The position numbers and the translations under genes were made by a program. A DNA stretch of 64,000 nt from positions 5,022,001 through 5,086,000 of the forward strand of contig NZ_CP114065.1 in NCBI RefSeq assembly GCF_027627575.1. Direction: 5' to 3'. Positions 50,255-59,200 of the stretch are shown in pieces. The notes under the pieces were generated by a model. That model did not search any database. It saw only the letters and a program-made list of their open reading frames with translations, and was not told where the DNA came from. Numbering within the stretch: position 1 is the stretch's first letter; every line of letters starts with the position of its first letter. The stretch comes from Kribbella sp. CA-293567 (GTDB lineage Bacteria > Actinomycetota > Actinomycetes > Propionibacteriales > Kribbellaceae).

Positions 50255-53035
50255 GTGGCTTCCGGACACGAACCACCAGCCATCATCACCGAGGGGATGC
50301 CCACCCAGCTCCCCGACATCGACCCCGACGAGACTCGGGAATGGGTCGAGTCGCTCGACGCGGTGCTGGACGAACGCGGCAAGGCGCGAGCGCGCTACCT
50401 GATGCTCAAGCTGATCGAGCGAGCCCGGGAGCGCCAGGTCGGTGTGCCCGCGCTGCGGAGCACGGACTACATCAACTCGATCCCGCCCGAGCGCGAGCCG
50501 TGGTTCCCCGGTGACGAGCACATCGAGCGGCGGATCCGGGCCTTCATCCGGTGGAACGCCGCGGTGATGGTGAGCAAGGCCAACCGCAAGGGCCTGGAGG
50601 TCGGCGGCCACATCGCCACCTACCAGTCGGCGGCCAGCCTGTACGAGGTCGGCTTCAACCACTTCTTCCGGGGCAAGGACGCGCCCGGTGGGGGCGACCA
50701 GGTCTTCATCCAGGGCCACGCCTCCCCCGGCATGTACGCCCGGGCCTTCCTCGAAGGCCGGTTGACCACCGACCAACTGGACGGCTTCCGCCAGGAGGTC
50801 TCCCGCGGCCCGCACCAGGGCCTGTCGTCGTACCCGCACCCGCGGCTGATGCCGGACTTCTGGGAGTACCCGACGGTCTCCATGGGTCTGGCCGCGCTGG
50901 ACTCGATCTACCAGGCGCGCTTCAACCGGTACCTGCACCACCGCGGCATCAAGGACACCTCCGACCAGCACGTCTGGACGTTCCTCGGTGACGGCGAGAT
51001 GGGTGAGCCGGAGTCGCTCGGCGCGATCGGCCTGGCCGCCCGCGAGGAGCTCGACAACCTCACCTTCGTGATCAACTGCAACCTGCAGCAGCTGGACGGT
51101 CCCGTCCGCGGCAACGGCAAGGTGATCCAGGAGCTGGAGGCGTTCTTCCGCGGCGCCGGCTGGAACGTCATCAAGGTGGTCTGGGGCCGCGAGTGGGACG
51201 CGCTGCTGGCGCAGGACCACGACGGCGCGCTGGTGAACAAGATGAACACCACCCCGGACGGCCAGTTCCAGACGTACGCCGTCGAGTCCGGCGAGTACAT
51301 CCGGAACAACTTCTTCGGCGGTGACCAGCGGCTCACCCAGATGGTCAAGAACCTGTCCGACGAGGACCTGCGCAAGCTCCCCCGCGGTGGGCACGACTAC
51401 CGCAAGGTCTACGCGGCCTTCAAGAGCGCCAAGGAGCACGTCGGGCAGCCGACCGTCATCCTGGCCCAGACGGTCAAGGGCTGGACGATCGACTCGCTGG
51501 AGGGCCGCAACGCGACCCACCAGATGAAGAAGCTCACCTCCGGCGACCTGAAGACCTTCCGCGACCGGCTCTACCTGCCGATCGAGGACAAGGACCTCGA
51601 GGACGCCTACAACCCGCCGTACTTCCACCCCGGCAAGGACTCGCCGGAGTACCAGTACATGATGGAGCGGCGCTCGCAGCTCGGTGGCTTCCTGCCCGAG
51701 CGGCGGGTCAAGCCGAAGACGCTGAAGCTGCCTGGTGACGACGTCTACAAGCCACTGAGCAAGGGCAGCGACAAGACGCCGGTGGCGACCACCCAGGCGC
51801 TCGTCCGGCTCTTCCGCGACCTGATGAAGGACCCGGAGATCGGGCACCGGATCGTGCCGATCGCCCCCGACGAGTACCGCACCTTCGGGATGGACTCGAT
51901 GTTCCCGACGGCGAAGATCTACTCGCCGCACGGGCAGCAGTACGAGGCGGTCGACCGCGCGCTGCTGCTGGCCTACAAGGAGTCGGACAAGGGCCAGCTG
52001 CTGCACGAGGGCATCTCCGAGGCCGGCGCGATGGGCTCGATGATCGCGGCCGGTACGGCGTACGCCACGCACGGCGAGCCGATGATCCCGTTCTACATCT
52101 TCTACTCGATGTTCGGGTTCCAGCGCACCGGCGACCAGCTCTGGGCGCTCGGCGACCAGCTCGGCCGCGGCTTCGTGGTCGGCGCCACCGCGGGCCGCAC
52201 GACGCTGACCGGTGAGGGTCTGCAGCACGCCGACGGTCACTCGCCGCTGCTCGCATCGTCGAACCCGGCGGCCGTGCACTACGACCCCGCGTTCGCCTAC
52301 GAGGTCGCGCACATCGTCAAGGACGGCCTGCGCCGGATGTACGGCTACAAACCAGGGGAACACGCCGTCCAGTATCCGTATGGGGAGGACGTCTTCTACT
52401 ACCTCACCGTCTACAACGAGCCGGTCGCGCAGCCGGCCGAGCCGAAGGATCTCGACGTCGCGGCCCTGCTCAAGGGCATGTACCGCTTCGAGGAGTACCA
52501 GACGGCCTCGGGCGACGACGTACCGCGCGTGCAGCTGCTCGGCTCGGGTGTCGCGCTGCCGTGGATCCGCAAGGCGCAGAAGATCCTCGCCGAGGAGTAC
52601 TCGGTCGCCGCCGACATCTGGTCGGTGACGTCGTGGAACGAACTGCGGCGCGACGCGATCGCGGCGGAGGAGTACAACCTGCTGCACCCGGACGAGGACG
52701 AGAAGGTCCCGTTCGTCACCAAGCAGCTGAAGGACACCAAGGGCCCCGTCGTCGCGGTCAGCGACTTCATGCGCGCGGTGCAGGACCAGATCTCCCGCTG
52801 GGTGCCGAACGACTACACGTCGCTGGGCACCGACGGCTGGGGCCTGGCCGACACCCGCGCCGCCGCCCGCCGCCACTTCCACGTCGACGCCGAGTCCATC
52901 GTCGTCGCCACGCTGGAGATCCTGGCCAAGCGCGGTGACGTGAAGCGCGAGGTCGCCGCCGAGGCGGCCCGCAAGTACCGGATCGACGACCCGACCGCGG
53001 TGGCCGGAGTCAAGCAGGAAGGCGCCGGCGCCTAG
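50255..53035 (+). CDS. aceE: Pyruvate dehydrogenase E1, homodimeric type
   Basis: 926 residues. Decarboxylates pyruvate using thiamine diphosphate and passes the acetyl group to lipoyl E2 in the pyruvate dehydrogenase complex. The ThDP motif appears as GDGEMGEPES...NLTFVINCNLQQ, and GGHIATYQSAASLYEVGFNHFF, HGQQYEAVDRALLL and YATHGEPMIPFYIFYSMFGFQR are typical AceE blocks. GTG 50255 with CAGGAC upstream is preferred; the frame opened at 50057 adds an unconserved Arg-rich stretch. Divergent from the DUF3052 gene; a hairpin follows its stop. Confidence 0.96.
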   Translation: MASGHEPPAIITEGMPTQLPDIDPDETREWVESLDAVLDERGKARARYLMLKLIERARERQVGVPALRSTDYINSIPPEREPWFPGDEHIERRIRAFIRWNAAVMVSKANRKGLEVGGHIATYQSAASLYEVGFNHFFRGKDAPGGGDQVFIQGHASPGMYARAFLEGRLTTDQLDGFRQEVSRGPHQGLSSYPHPRLMPDFWEYPTVSMGLAALDSIYQARFNRYLHHRGIKDTSDQHVWTFLGDGEMGEPESLGAIGLAAREELDNLTFVINCNLQQLDGPVRGNGKVIQELEAFFRGAGWNVIKVVWGREWDALLAQDHDGALVNKMNTTPDGQFQTYAVESGEYIRNNFFGGDQRLTQMVKNLSDEDLRKLPRGGHDYRKVYAAFKSAKEHVGQPTVILAQTVKGWTIDSLEGRNATHQMKKLTSGDLKTFRDRLYLPIEDKDLEDAYNPPYFHPGKDSPEYQYMMERRSQLGGFLPERRVKPKTLKLPGDDVYKPLSKGSDKTPVATTQALVRLFRDLMKDPEIGHRIVPIAPDEYRTFGMDSMFPTAKIYSPHGQQYEAVDRALLLAYKESDKGQLLHEGISEAGAMGSMIAAGTAYATHGEPMIPFYIFYSMFGFQRTGDQLWALGDQLGRGFVVGATAGRTTLTGEGLQHADGHSPLLASSNPAAVHYDPAFAYEVAHIVKDGLRRMYGYKPGEHAVQYPYGEDVFYYLTVYNEPVAQPAEPKDLDVAALLKGMYRFEEYQTASGDDVPRVQLLGSGVALPWIRKAQKILAEEYSVAADIWSVTSWNELRRDAIAAEEYNLLHPDEDEKVPFVTKQLKDTKGPVVAVSDFMRAVQDQISRWVPNDYTSLGTDGWGLADTRAAARRHFHVDAESIVVATLEILAKRGDVKREVAAEAARKYRIDDPTAVAGVKQEGAGA

Positions 53036-53057
53036 CCTGCACCCAGCAACACCCGAT

Positions 53058-53090
53058 GAGCCGTCCGACCCTCCCGGTCGGGCGGCTCTT
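53058..53090 (+). terminator. Terminator after aceE
   Basis: 13-bp stem (GAGCCGTCCGACC / GGTCGGGCGGCTC, one G-T pair), CTCCC loop, then TTCGCGTT. Lies 22 nt past the aceE stop and ends that transcript. Confidence 0.8.
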
Positions 53091-53191
53091 CGCGTTGTGC
53101 CGGAGGACGGACGGTCCCCCGGGTGATCGTTGCGATGAGCAACCGACTACGGTCGGGTGGAACCTTTTCGAGTGACAGGGAGTAGCCGAGC

Positions 53192-54661
53192 GTGTCGGGA
53201 ACGCAACAGCAGGCGGTCGGGGAGAAGCAGTTCTTCGGGCACCCGCGGGGGTTGATGACGCTTTTCACGACCGAACTGTGGGAGCGGTTCAGCTACTACG
53301 GGATGCGCGCGATCCTGTTGCTGTACCTGACCGACCAGGCGCACGGTCTGGGGCTCGGCCAGTCGCTCGGCGAGGCGGTCGTCTCGATCTACGGCGCGTC
53401 GGTCTACCTGCTCTCCGTGCTCGGCGGCTGGTTCGCCGACCGGGTCGTCGGTGCCCGCCGGACCGTCCTGTACGGCGGCAGCGTGATCGTGGCCGGCCAC
53501 CTCGCGCTGGCGATCCCGGCCGACGGCCTGGCCTACGCCGGCATCGCGCTGGTTGCCCTCGGCACCGGTCTGCTGAAGCCGAACGTGTCGACGATGGTCG
53601 GCAACCTGTACGAGAAGGACGACACCCGCCGCGACTCGGCGTTCTCGATCTTCTACATGGGCATCAACATCGGTTCGTTCAGCGCGCCGTTCGTGGTCGG
53701 CTTCCTGCGCCGCGAGTTCGGCTTCCACGTCGCCTTCGCCGCCGCCGCGGTGGGGATGACGCTGGCTTTGATCGCCTACGTGCTCGGCCGGCGGACGCTG
53801 CAGGGCCGCGGCGACACCCCGCCGAACCCGCTCACCGCCGAGGACCGGCCGGCGATGGTCAAGATCACCGTCGCCGTCCTCGCCGTGCTGGCCGTCGTCT
53901 TCGCCCTGTCGGCCTGGGCGTCCGGCGGGATCGGCCCGAAGCCGGTCGTCGACGCGATCTCCTACCTGTGCTTCCTGGCGCCGATCGCGTACTTCACCAT
54001 GCTGCTGCGCAGCCCGCTGGTGACGCCGGTCGAGCGTCGCCGGGTGCGCGCGTACATCCCGCTGTTCATCGCCGCGATGCTGTTCTTCATGGTCTTCGAG
54101 CAGGCCGCGACCACGCTCACCACCTTCGCCGCCCAGCGGACCGAGCTGAGCGTGTTCGGGGTCGGCATCACGCCGGAGTTCTTCGCGTCGGTCAACCCGT
54201 TCAGCATCATCGTGCTGGCACCGGTCTTCGCGGTGATCTGGATCAGGCTCGGTGATCGCGGGCCGAGCATCGGGCAGAAGTTCGCGACCGGCCTGCTGCT
54301 CGCGGGCCTCTCGTTCGCGGTGATGGCGCTGGCTTCTTCGGTCGCCGGTGAGGCTCTGGCGTCGCCGCTGTGGCTGGTCGTCGTCTACGTCATCCAGACC
54401 CTCGGCGAGTTGTTCCTCTCCCCCGTCGGCCTGGCCGCGACGACCTTGCTGGCCCCGAAGGCGTTCAACAGCCAGATGATGGCGCTGTGGTTCCTGGCTC
54501 CGGCGGCCGGCCAGGCGATCACGGCCCAGTTGGTCCAGGCGACCGAAGGCGCGTCGGACACGTCGTACTTCGGTGGACTCGCGATCGTCACCGTGGCCTT
54601 CGCCGTGGTGCTGTACTTCCTGGCTCCCTGGATCCGCCGCCACGCGGACGCCCGCGACTGA
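53192..54661 (+). CDS. POT-family proton-coupled peptide transporter
   Basis: 489 residues with about 14 hydrophobic segments. The POT proton-coupling motif ExxERFxYYG reads ELWERFSYYGMRA. Further family blocks: GGWFADRVVGARRTVLYGG, GLLKPNVSTMVG, FSIFYMGINIGSFSAPFVVG and ELFLSPVGLA. Imports di- and tripeptides with protons across the inner membrane. GTG start 9 nt after AGGGAG. It follows aceE but is separated from it by a terminator. Confidence 0.93.
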   Translation: MSGTQQQAVGEKQFFGHPRGLMTLFTTELWERFSYYGMRAILLLYLTDQAHGLGLGQSLGEAVVSIYGASVYLLSVLGGWFADRVVGARRTVLYGGSVIVAGHLALAIPADGLAYAGIALVALGTGLLKPNVSTMVGNLYEKDDTRRDSAFSIFYMGINIGSFSAPFVVGFLRREFGFHVAFAAAAVGMTLALIAYVLGRRTLQGRGDTPPNPLTAEDRPAMVKITVAVLAVLAVVFALSAWASGGIGPKPVVDAISYLCFLAPIAYFTMLLRSPLVTPVERRRVRAYIPLFIAAMLFFMVFEQAATTLTTFAAQRTELSVFGVGITPEFFASVNPFSIIVLAPVFAVIWIRLGDRGPSIGQKFATGLLLAGLSFAVMALASSVAGEALASPLWLVVVYVIQTLGELFLSPVGLAATTLLAPKAFNSQMMALWFLAPAAGQAITAQLVQATEGASDTSYFGGLAIVTVAFAVVLYFLAPWIRRHADARD

Positions 54662-54720
54662 CCCCTCCGGCGAGGGAGTTGAATCCCCTGGCCGGGTGAG
54701 GACCCAGTACGCCGTACGGC

Positions 54721-54750
54721 GGGATGCTCGATGCCATGACCGAGCATCCC
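54721..54750 (+). promoter_or_regulatory. Perfect hairpin enclosing the start codon of the next gene
   Basis: GGGATGCTCG and CGAGCATCCC form a 10-bp perfect stem around a 10-nt loop ATGCCATGAC that contains the in-frame ATG 54736. As RNA it would hold the start codon in the loop and pair its flanks; as DNA it could be a repressor site. Confidence 0.6.
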
Positions 54751-55443
54751 GTACCGCCGTGGGCCTACCGGCTGGCGCATCTGATTCCACTGCTGACCTT
54801 GCCGTCGGGCCTCTGGCGACTGGGGCTGGTGGCCGGATCGTCGATGGGCATGGTCGACGAGCAAGGCCGGCCGTTGCAGTTGCAGGGCTTCGGTGAGTCG
54901 CTGTACGTCGTTTGCCTGAGCTTGTTCGCCGAGGCGGTCGCGTTGACCGCGTTCGGTCTCGTGAAGCCGTGGGGCGAAGTGGTGCCGCGCTGGATCCCTT
55001 GGCTGGGTGGGCGTCGGGTCGCGCCGTACGCCGCGATCGTGCCCGCGACGCTGGGCGCGCTGTCGCTGATCGCGATCTGGACCTACGGCTTCCGGGACGT
55101 CTTCACCGGCGAGTTCCTGCCGTTCTCCAGCGACGCCGCGGCGGTGCTGATGATCAGCTGCTACGCGCCGCTGAACCTGTGGGGACCGGCGCTGCTGGTG
55201 CTGACCTGGGCGTATTACCGCCGGCGCGGTTGGCGTGCTGTACGTCCGGGGCTAGCGGGAGCGCGGGCGGGGTTTCAGCCTGGTGCCGGGCAGAGACGGC
55301 GCGGGAAGGGGATCGCCGTCGTAGCCGGGGACGGTGGGGAAGCAGTTCGTGCCGGCGGCAGCGATCGACGCCATCTAGTCGTTGCGAGCGGCAACGACCT
55401 CCTCGTGGGTGCGGCCAATGAAGTTCCACCACATGACGAGTGA
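54736..55443 (+). CDS. Integral membrane protein, unknown function
   Basis: 235 residues from ATG 54736 (ATG 54724 is also possible). Hydrophobic segments lie near residues 10-35 (AHLIPLLTLPSGLWRLGLVAG), 55-80 (LYVVCLSLFAEAVALTAFGLV), 100-120 and 135-160. The last 65 residues are Gly/Arg-rich, non-hydrophobic and unlike coding sequence, and they overlap the convergent pirin gene by 69 bp, so the functional protein may effectively end near 55235. No family recognised. Confidence 0.7.
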   Translation: MTEHPVPPWAYRLAHLIPLLTLPSGLWRLGLVAGSSMGMVDEQGRPLQLQGFGESLYVVCLSLFAEAVALTAFGLVKPWGEVVPRWIPWLGGRRVAPYAAIVPATLGALSLIAIWTYGFRDVFTGEFLPFSSDAAAVLMISCYAPLNLWGPALLVLTWAYYRRRGWRAVRPGLAGARAGFQPGAGQRRRGKGIAVVAGDGGEAVRAGGSDRRHLVVASGNDLLVGAANEVPPHDE

Positions 55444-56259
55444 TTCCTCGAACGGCTCGCCGCCCAGCAGGAGGAAGCGGGTGCCGTCCGCGGAGCTGAG
55501 GTCGATGGACTCGCGGCCGGCACCGAGGTAGAGCATCTGCCCGAAGCCGGTGGTCTGGCCGCCGAGGGTGAGGGATCCGGCGACCACCAGTACGGCGTAC
55601 TCGAAGGCTGGGGTGAGCGGGAGGGTGATGGTCCGGCCGGCGTCGAGCTGGAGGTCGGCGCCGACCAGGGGCGTGTACGACTCGGCCGGTGAGGTGACGC
55701 CGGCGACGGTGCCGATCATGACGGTGGCGCGGGCGCCGTCGAGGTCGAGCGTCGGCAGCTCGGCGTACGTGGTGAAGTGCGGAGCTACCGACGTCCGGTG
55801 CGAGTCGGGCAGCGCGACCCAGAGCTGGGCGCCGTGCAGCGTCGGCGGACCGTCGGGCAGCGAGACCTCGGAGTGCGCGATGCCGTTGCCGGCGGTCATG
55901 ATGTTGAGCTCACCCGGCCGAACCATCGCGTGCGACCCGGCACTGTCGCGATGCTCGATCTCGCCCTCGAACAACCAGCTCACCGTCTGCAGGCCGATGT
56001 GCGGATGCGGCGGCACCAGCATGCCGCGCTCCCCCGGTCCGTCGTACGAGTCGACGCAGGCGCTCAGGTCGTCCGGCCCGTAGTGGTCGACGAAACACCA
56101 GGCGCCGACCATCCGCCGGTTCTTGCTCGGCAGCAACCGCCGGACCTTGGTCGTCCGCCCGAGCACGACCTCACGAGCCTCCAGCAGTTCCAGCACCGGA
56201 GTCTCGGCACCTTCGCCACCGCAGACGTCTTCGGCCGGGTCCCGCTCCAGATTGCTCAT
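55375..56259 (-). CDS. Pirin-family protein
   Basis: 294 residues, double cupin. The N-terminal metal site reads PPHPHIGLQTVSWLFEGEIEHRDS (His-x-His...His/Glu), followed by PGELNIMTAGNGIAHSE, diagnostic for pirins. The C-terminal cupin is the pirin_C domain ending LLGGEPFEESLVMWWNFIGRTHEEV. Some bacterial pirins have quercetinase activity or bind the pyruvate dehydrogenase complex; the role here is not predictable. GGAGG directly abuts the ATG, which is tight spacing. Confidence 0.93.
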   Translation of the reverse strand: MSNLERDPAEDVCGGEGAETPVLELLEAREVVLGRTTKVRRLLPSKNRRMVGAWCFVDHYGPDDLSACVDSYDGPGERGMLVPPHPHIGLQTVSWLFEGEIEHRDSAGSHAMVRPGELNIMTAGNGIAHSEVSLPDGPPTLHGAQLWVALPDSHRTSVAPHFTTYAELPTLDLDGARATVMIGTVAGVTSPAESYTPLVGADLQLDAGRTITLPLTPAFEYAVLVVAGSLTLGGQTTGFGQMLYLGAGRESIDLSSADGTRFLLLGGEPFEESLVMWWNFIGRTHEEVVAARND

Positions 56260-56317
56260 CCTCCGAGTATCGCCTCGGCCCTTCGCCGGCCGGCAGCCGG
56301 CGGCCGTTCCGAGGGGA

Positions 56318-57367
56318 TCAGGAGGCGGTCCACTCGCGGAGGGCTTCGGACGACCAGGTGTTGATCACCCGGTCCGCGGGGACCTCGCACTCCTCGGCTC
56401 GTTCGCAGCCGTAGATCTGCCAGTCGAGCTGGCCGGGCGCGTGGGCGTCGGTGTCGATGGAGAAGACGCAGCCGGTCTCCGCCGCCAGGGAGAGCAGCCG
56501 GCGAGGTGGGTCGAGGCGTTCGGGGCGGGAGTTGATCTCGACCGCGGTCCCGAACTGCCGGCAGGCCTCGAACACGACCTCGGCGTCGAACTGCGACTCC
56601 GGCCGGGTGCCGCGGCCGCCGGTGATCAGGCGCCCGGTGCAGTGCCCGAGTACGTCGACGTGCGGGTTGGCGATCGCGCGCACCATCCGCTCGGTCATCG
56701 CCTCGGACTCCATCCGGAGCTTGGAGTGCACGCTGGCCACCACCACGTCGAGGCGGGCGAGGATCTCCACGTCGCAGTCGAGCGAGCCGTCGTCCAGGAT
56801 GTCGACCTCGATCCCGTTCAGGATCGTGAACCCGTGGAGTTCGTCGGCGAGCTTCTTGTTCAACTCCGCGACGACGTCCAGTTGCTGCAGCCGCCGCTCG
56901 CGGGACAGCCCGTTGGCGACCGTCAGCCGCGGCGAGTGGTCGGTGAGCGCAATGTACTGATGTCCCAGCGCGGCCGCCGTCCGCGCCATCTCCTCGATCG
57001 GGCTGCCGCCGTCCGACCAGTCCGAGTGCAGGTGCAGATCGGCCTTCAGCTCGGCCCGCAGCGCCGTTCCCGCACCGGCCTCGGTCAGCTCCTCGACCGC
57101 CGCCTCCAGCTTCACCAGGTACGACGGGGTCTCGCCGTCCATCGCCTCGACGATGACGGCCTCGGTCTTCGGCCCGATGCCCGCCAGTTCGGTCAGCGTC
57201 CCGGCCCGGCGGCGGGCCCGCACCTCGGCTGCCGGCAATGCCTCGATCGTGTCCGCCGCACGCCGGTACGCCTTCACCCGATGGGTCGGCTGGCGCTCCC
57301 GCTCGAGGAAGTACCCGATCTTCCGCAAGGCCTCCACCGCGGCCTCGACACCCGCCCGATCACTCAT
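56318..57367 (-). CDS. PHP-domain protein with N-terminal HhH region
   Basis: 349 residues. The first 95 residues carry a helix-hairpin-helix pattern like that of PolX (LTELAGIGPKTEAVIVEAMDG). The PHP phosphoesterase domain follows, with metal ligands in ADLHLHSDWSDGGSPIEEM, ALTDHSPRL, GIEVDILDDG, VVASVHSK, VDVLGHCTGR and SIDTDAHAP. It lacks the polymerase core, so it matches the stand-alone histidinol-phosphatase-like or PolX C-terminal type. Substrate unknown; a nuclease or phosphatase acting on DNA ends is plausible. Confidence 0.9.
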   Translation of the reverse strand: MSDRAGVEAAVEALRKIGYFLERERQPTHRVKAYRRAADTIEALPAAEVRARRRAGTLTELAGIGPKTEAVIVEAMDGETPSYLVKLEAAVEELTEAGAGTALRAELKADLHLHSDWSDGGSPIEEMARTAAALGHQYIALTDHSPRLTVANGLSRERRLQQLDVVAELNKKLADELHGFTILNGIEVDILDDGSLDCDVEILARLDVVVASVHSKLRMESEAMTERMVRAIANPHVDVLGHCTGRLITGGRGTRPESQFDAEVVFEACRQFGTAVEINSRPERLDPPRRLLSLAAETGCVFSIDTDAHAPGQLDWQIYGCERAEECEVPADRVINTWSSEALREWTAS

Positions 57368-57407
57368 CCCCCCATCATGCCGCGTCCCACCGACAACCCG
57401 GCTCTGC

Positions 57408-57974
57408 TCACTCCGGCCAGTTGGCGAGGGTCGTGTGGAGCGCGGCGAGGGCCGCGGACCAGGAGACGTCGGCGGAACGAGGGGTGTGGCGGAAGGAGCC
57501 GGTCAGTTCGAGAGTGATGTAGCCGTGCATGGTGGCGCCGAGCAGGCGGATAGCGTCGATCTGGGCGTTCGGCGACAACTCGTAGGCGTGCAGGATCGAG
57601 CGGGTCAGGTCGGCGTGACGGCGAGCGGGAGCGGCGGCCGGGCCGTCGGCGTCCAGGTCCTGCTGCATGGCGGCGTACCGGCCGGGGTGCTGTTTGGCGT
57701 AGTCGCGGTAGGAGTTGGCGAAGGCGAGGAGCGCGTCCTTGCCCGCCCGGCCGGCCATGGCGGCGGCCACCAGGTCGGCCAGCTCGGTCAGGGCGAAAGC
57801 GGCGACTCTGGCCCGCAGGTCGCGAGCGTTCTTGATGTGCGAGTAGAGGCTCGCGTCCTTCACCCCGAACTGGCGGGCCAGGGCGGAGACCGTGACGTTG
57901 CCGAAGCCGATCTCGTCGGCCAGCTCGGCCGCCGCCCGGGTCAGTCGGTCGGCGGTGATTCCCACGCGTGGCAT
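57408..57974 (-). CDS. TetR-family regulator (WHG/TetR_C_33 type)
   Basis: 188 residues. Helix-turn-helix: LTRAAAELADEIGFGNVTVSALARQFGVKDASLYSHIKNARDLRARV, a standard TetR recognition helix. The C-terminal part (YRDYAKQHPGRYAAMQQDLD...LGATMHGYITLELTGSF) matches the WHG subfamily. ATG 57974 has GAGGAG upstream. Divergent from the SGNH hydrolase with a dyad in the 47-bp gap, which it probably binds. Confidence 0.9.
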   Translation of the reverse strand: MPRVGITADRLTRAAAELADEIGFGNVTVSALARQFGVKDASLYSHIKNARDLRARVAAFALTELADLVAAAMAGRAGKDALLAFANSYRDYAKQHPGRYAAMQQDLDADGPAAAPARRHADLTRSILHAYELSPNAQIDAIRLLGATMHGYITLELTGSFRHTPRSADVSWSAALAALHTTLANWPE

Positions 57975-57997
57975 CGGGCTCCTCGGAAACTTGTTTG

Positions 57998-58018
57998 CCT
58001 AGTACCTCTAGGATACTA
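57998..58018. promoter_or_regulatory. Putative TetR operator between TetR and SGNH genes
   Basis: Overlapping dyads: CCTAG/CTAGG (57998-58012) and TAGTA/TACTA (58000-58018). It ends 3 nt before the SGNH start codon, leaving no room for a ribosome site, so the hydrolase mRNA may be leaderless and the repressor would block it directly. Confidence 0.45.
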
Positions 58019-58021
58019 CCT

Positions 58022-59158
58022 ATGACTTCATGGACAACCACCCCGATCGACCAGCGACTCGTCCGAGGAGCGGTCGAACTGGAGACCACTTCGAACGGCG
58101 TACTGCCGCATCGTCTGCCTGCCTGGGCCCGCGCCCAGACCAGCGACGGCCAGCTCGCGATGGCCGAGGCGCAACCGTCCGGCGTACGGATCGCCTTCCG
58201 CACGGCCGCCACCGCGATCGAGCTCGACGTACTCCCCACCAAGGTCCTGTACGCCGGTGCGCCGGCGGGCGCCGACGGCGTGTACGACCTGCTCGTCGAC
58301 GGCCGGCTCACGGCACAAGCCACCGCGTCCGGCGGCAACGTCCTGACCATCGACCTGATGAACGGTTCGACCGACTTCGTCCCGGGCCGGCCGGCCACCG
58401 TCGGCTTCACCGGCCTCCGGCCGGGCGCCAAGGACGTGGAGATCTGGCTCCCGCATCGCGAGCGCACCGAGCTGGTTGCCCTGCGCACCGACGCGCCGGT
58501 CGAGCAGGTCACCGGACGGCAGCGCAAGCTCTGGCTGCACCACGGCAGCTCGATCAGCCACGGCTCCAACGCCGACAGCCCCACCCAGACCTGGGTGGCA
58601 CTGGCCGCGGCCCAGGCCGGCGTCGAGCTGACCAACCTCGGCTTCGGCGGGGGCGCGCTGCTGGATCCGTTCACGGCCCGCACGATGCGCGACCTGCCCG
58701 CCGACCTGATCAGCGTCAAACTCGGCATCAACCTGGTCAACCTCGACCTGTTGCACCAACGCGCGTTCGGTCCGGCCGTGCACGGTTTCCTGGACACCAT
58801 CCGCGACGGTCACCCGACCACGCCGCTGCTGGTCATCTCGTCCATCCACTGCCCGATCCACGAGGACACCCCCGGTCCCGGCGTACCGGACTTCAGTGAC
58901 GGCAAGGTGCAGTTCCGTGCCACCGGCGATCCCGGCCAGCCGGGCAAGCTCACTCTCAACTGGATCCGGCAGGAGCTGGCAGCCATCACCGAGGCCAGGG
59001 CGAAAACCGACCCGAACCTCAGCTACCTCGACGGCCGCGACCTGTACGGCGAGGCGGACTTCGCCGAACTCCCGCTCCCCGATCAGCTGCATCCTGACAA
59101 CGCCACTCACCGCCGGATGGCCGAGCGGTTCGCGAAGCTTCCGTTCCTCCTGCAGTAA
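58022..59158 (+). CDS. SGNH/GDSL-family hydrolase
   Basis: 378 residues from ATG 58022. An N-terminal beta-domain (about 1-165) precedes the SGNH fold: LWLHHGSSISHGSNADSPTQTW (block I Ser), TNLGFGGGALLDPF (block II Gly), ISVKLGINLVNLD (block III Asn) and LPDQLHPDNATHRRMAE (block V Asp-x-x-His). The layout resembles acyl-sugar or acetylxylan-esterase-like SGNH proteins with a jelly-roll front domain. No signal peptide. Start immediately follows the operator. Confidence 0.88.
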   Translation: MTSWTTTPIDQRLVRGAVELETTSNGVLPHRLPAWARAQTSDGQLAMAEAQPSGVRIAFRTAATAIELDVLPTKVLYAGAPAGADGVYDLLVDGRLTAQATASGGNVLTIDLMNGSTDFVPGRPATVGFTGLRPGAKDVEIWLPHRERTELVALRTDAPVEQVTGRQRKLWLHHGSSISHGSNADSPTQTWVALAAAQAGVELTNLGFGGGALLDPFTARTMRDLPADLISVKLGINLVNLDLLHQRAFGPAVHGFLDTIRDGHPTTPLLVISSIHCPIHEDTPGPGVPDFSDGKVQFRATGDPGQPGKLTLNWIRQELAAITEARAKTDPNLSYLDGRDLYGEADFAELPLPDQLHPDNATHRRMAERFAKLPFLLQ

Positions 59159-59200
59159 GCAACCGGCCGTCGGCGTCGCCACCCTCTGTAAGGTCGGAAC

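Noticed and set aside
50192..52882. 896-codon frame antisense to aceE
   Set aside because: AceE is unmistakable on the plus strand; the antisense product shows only reversed codon bias.
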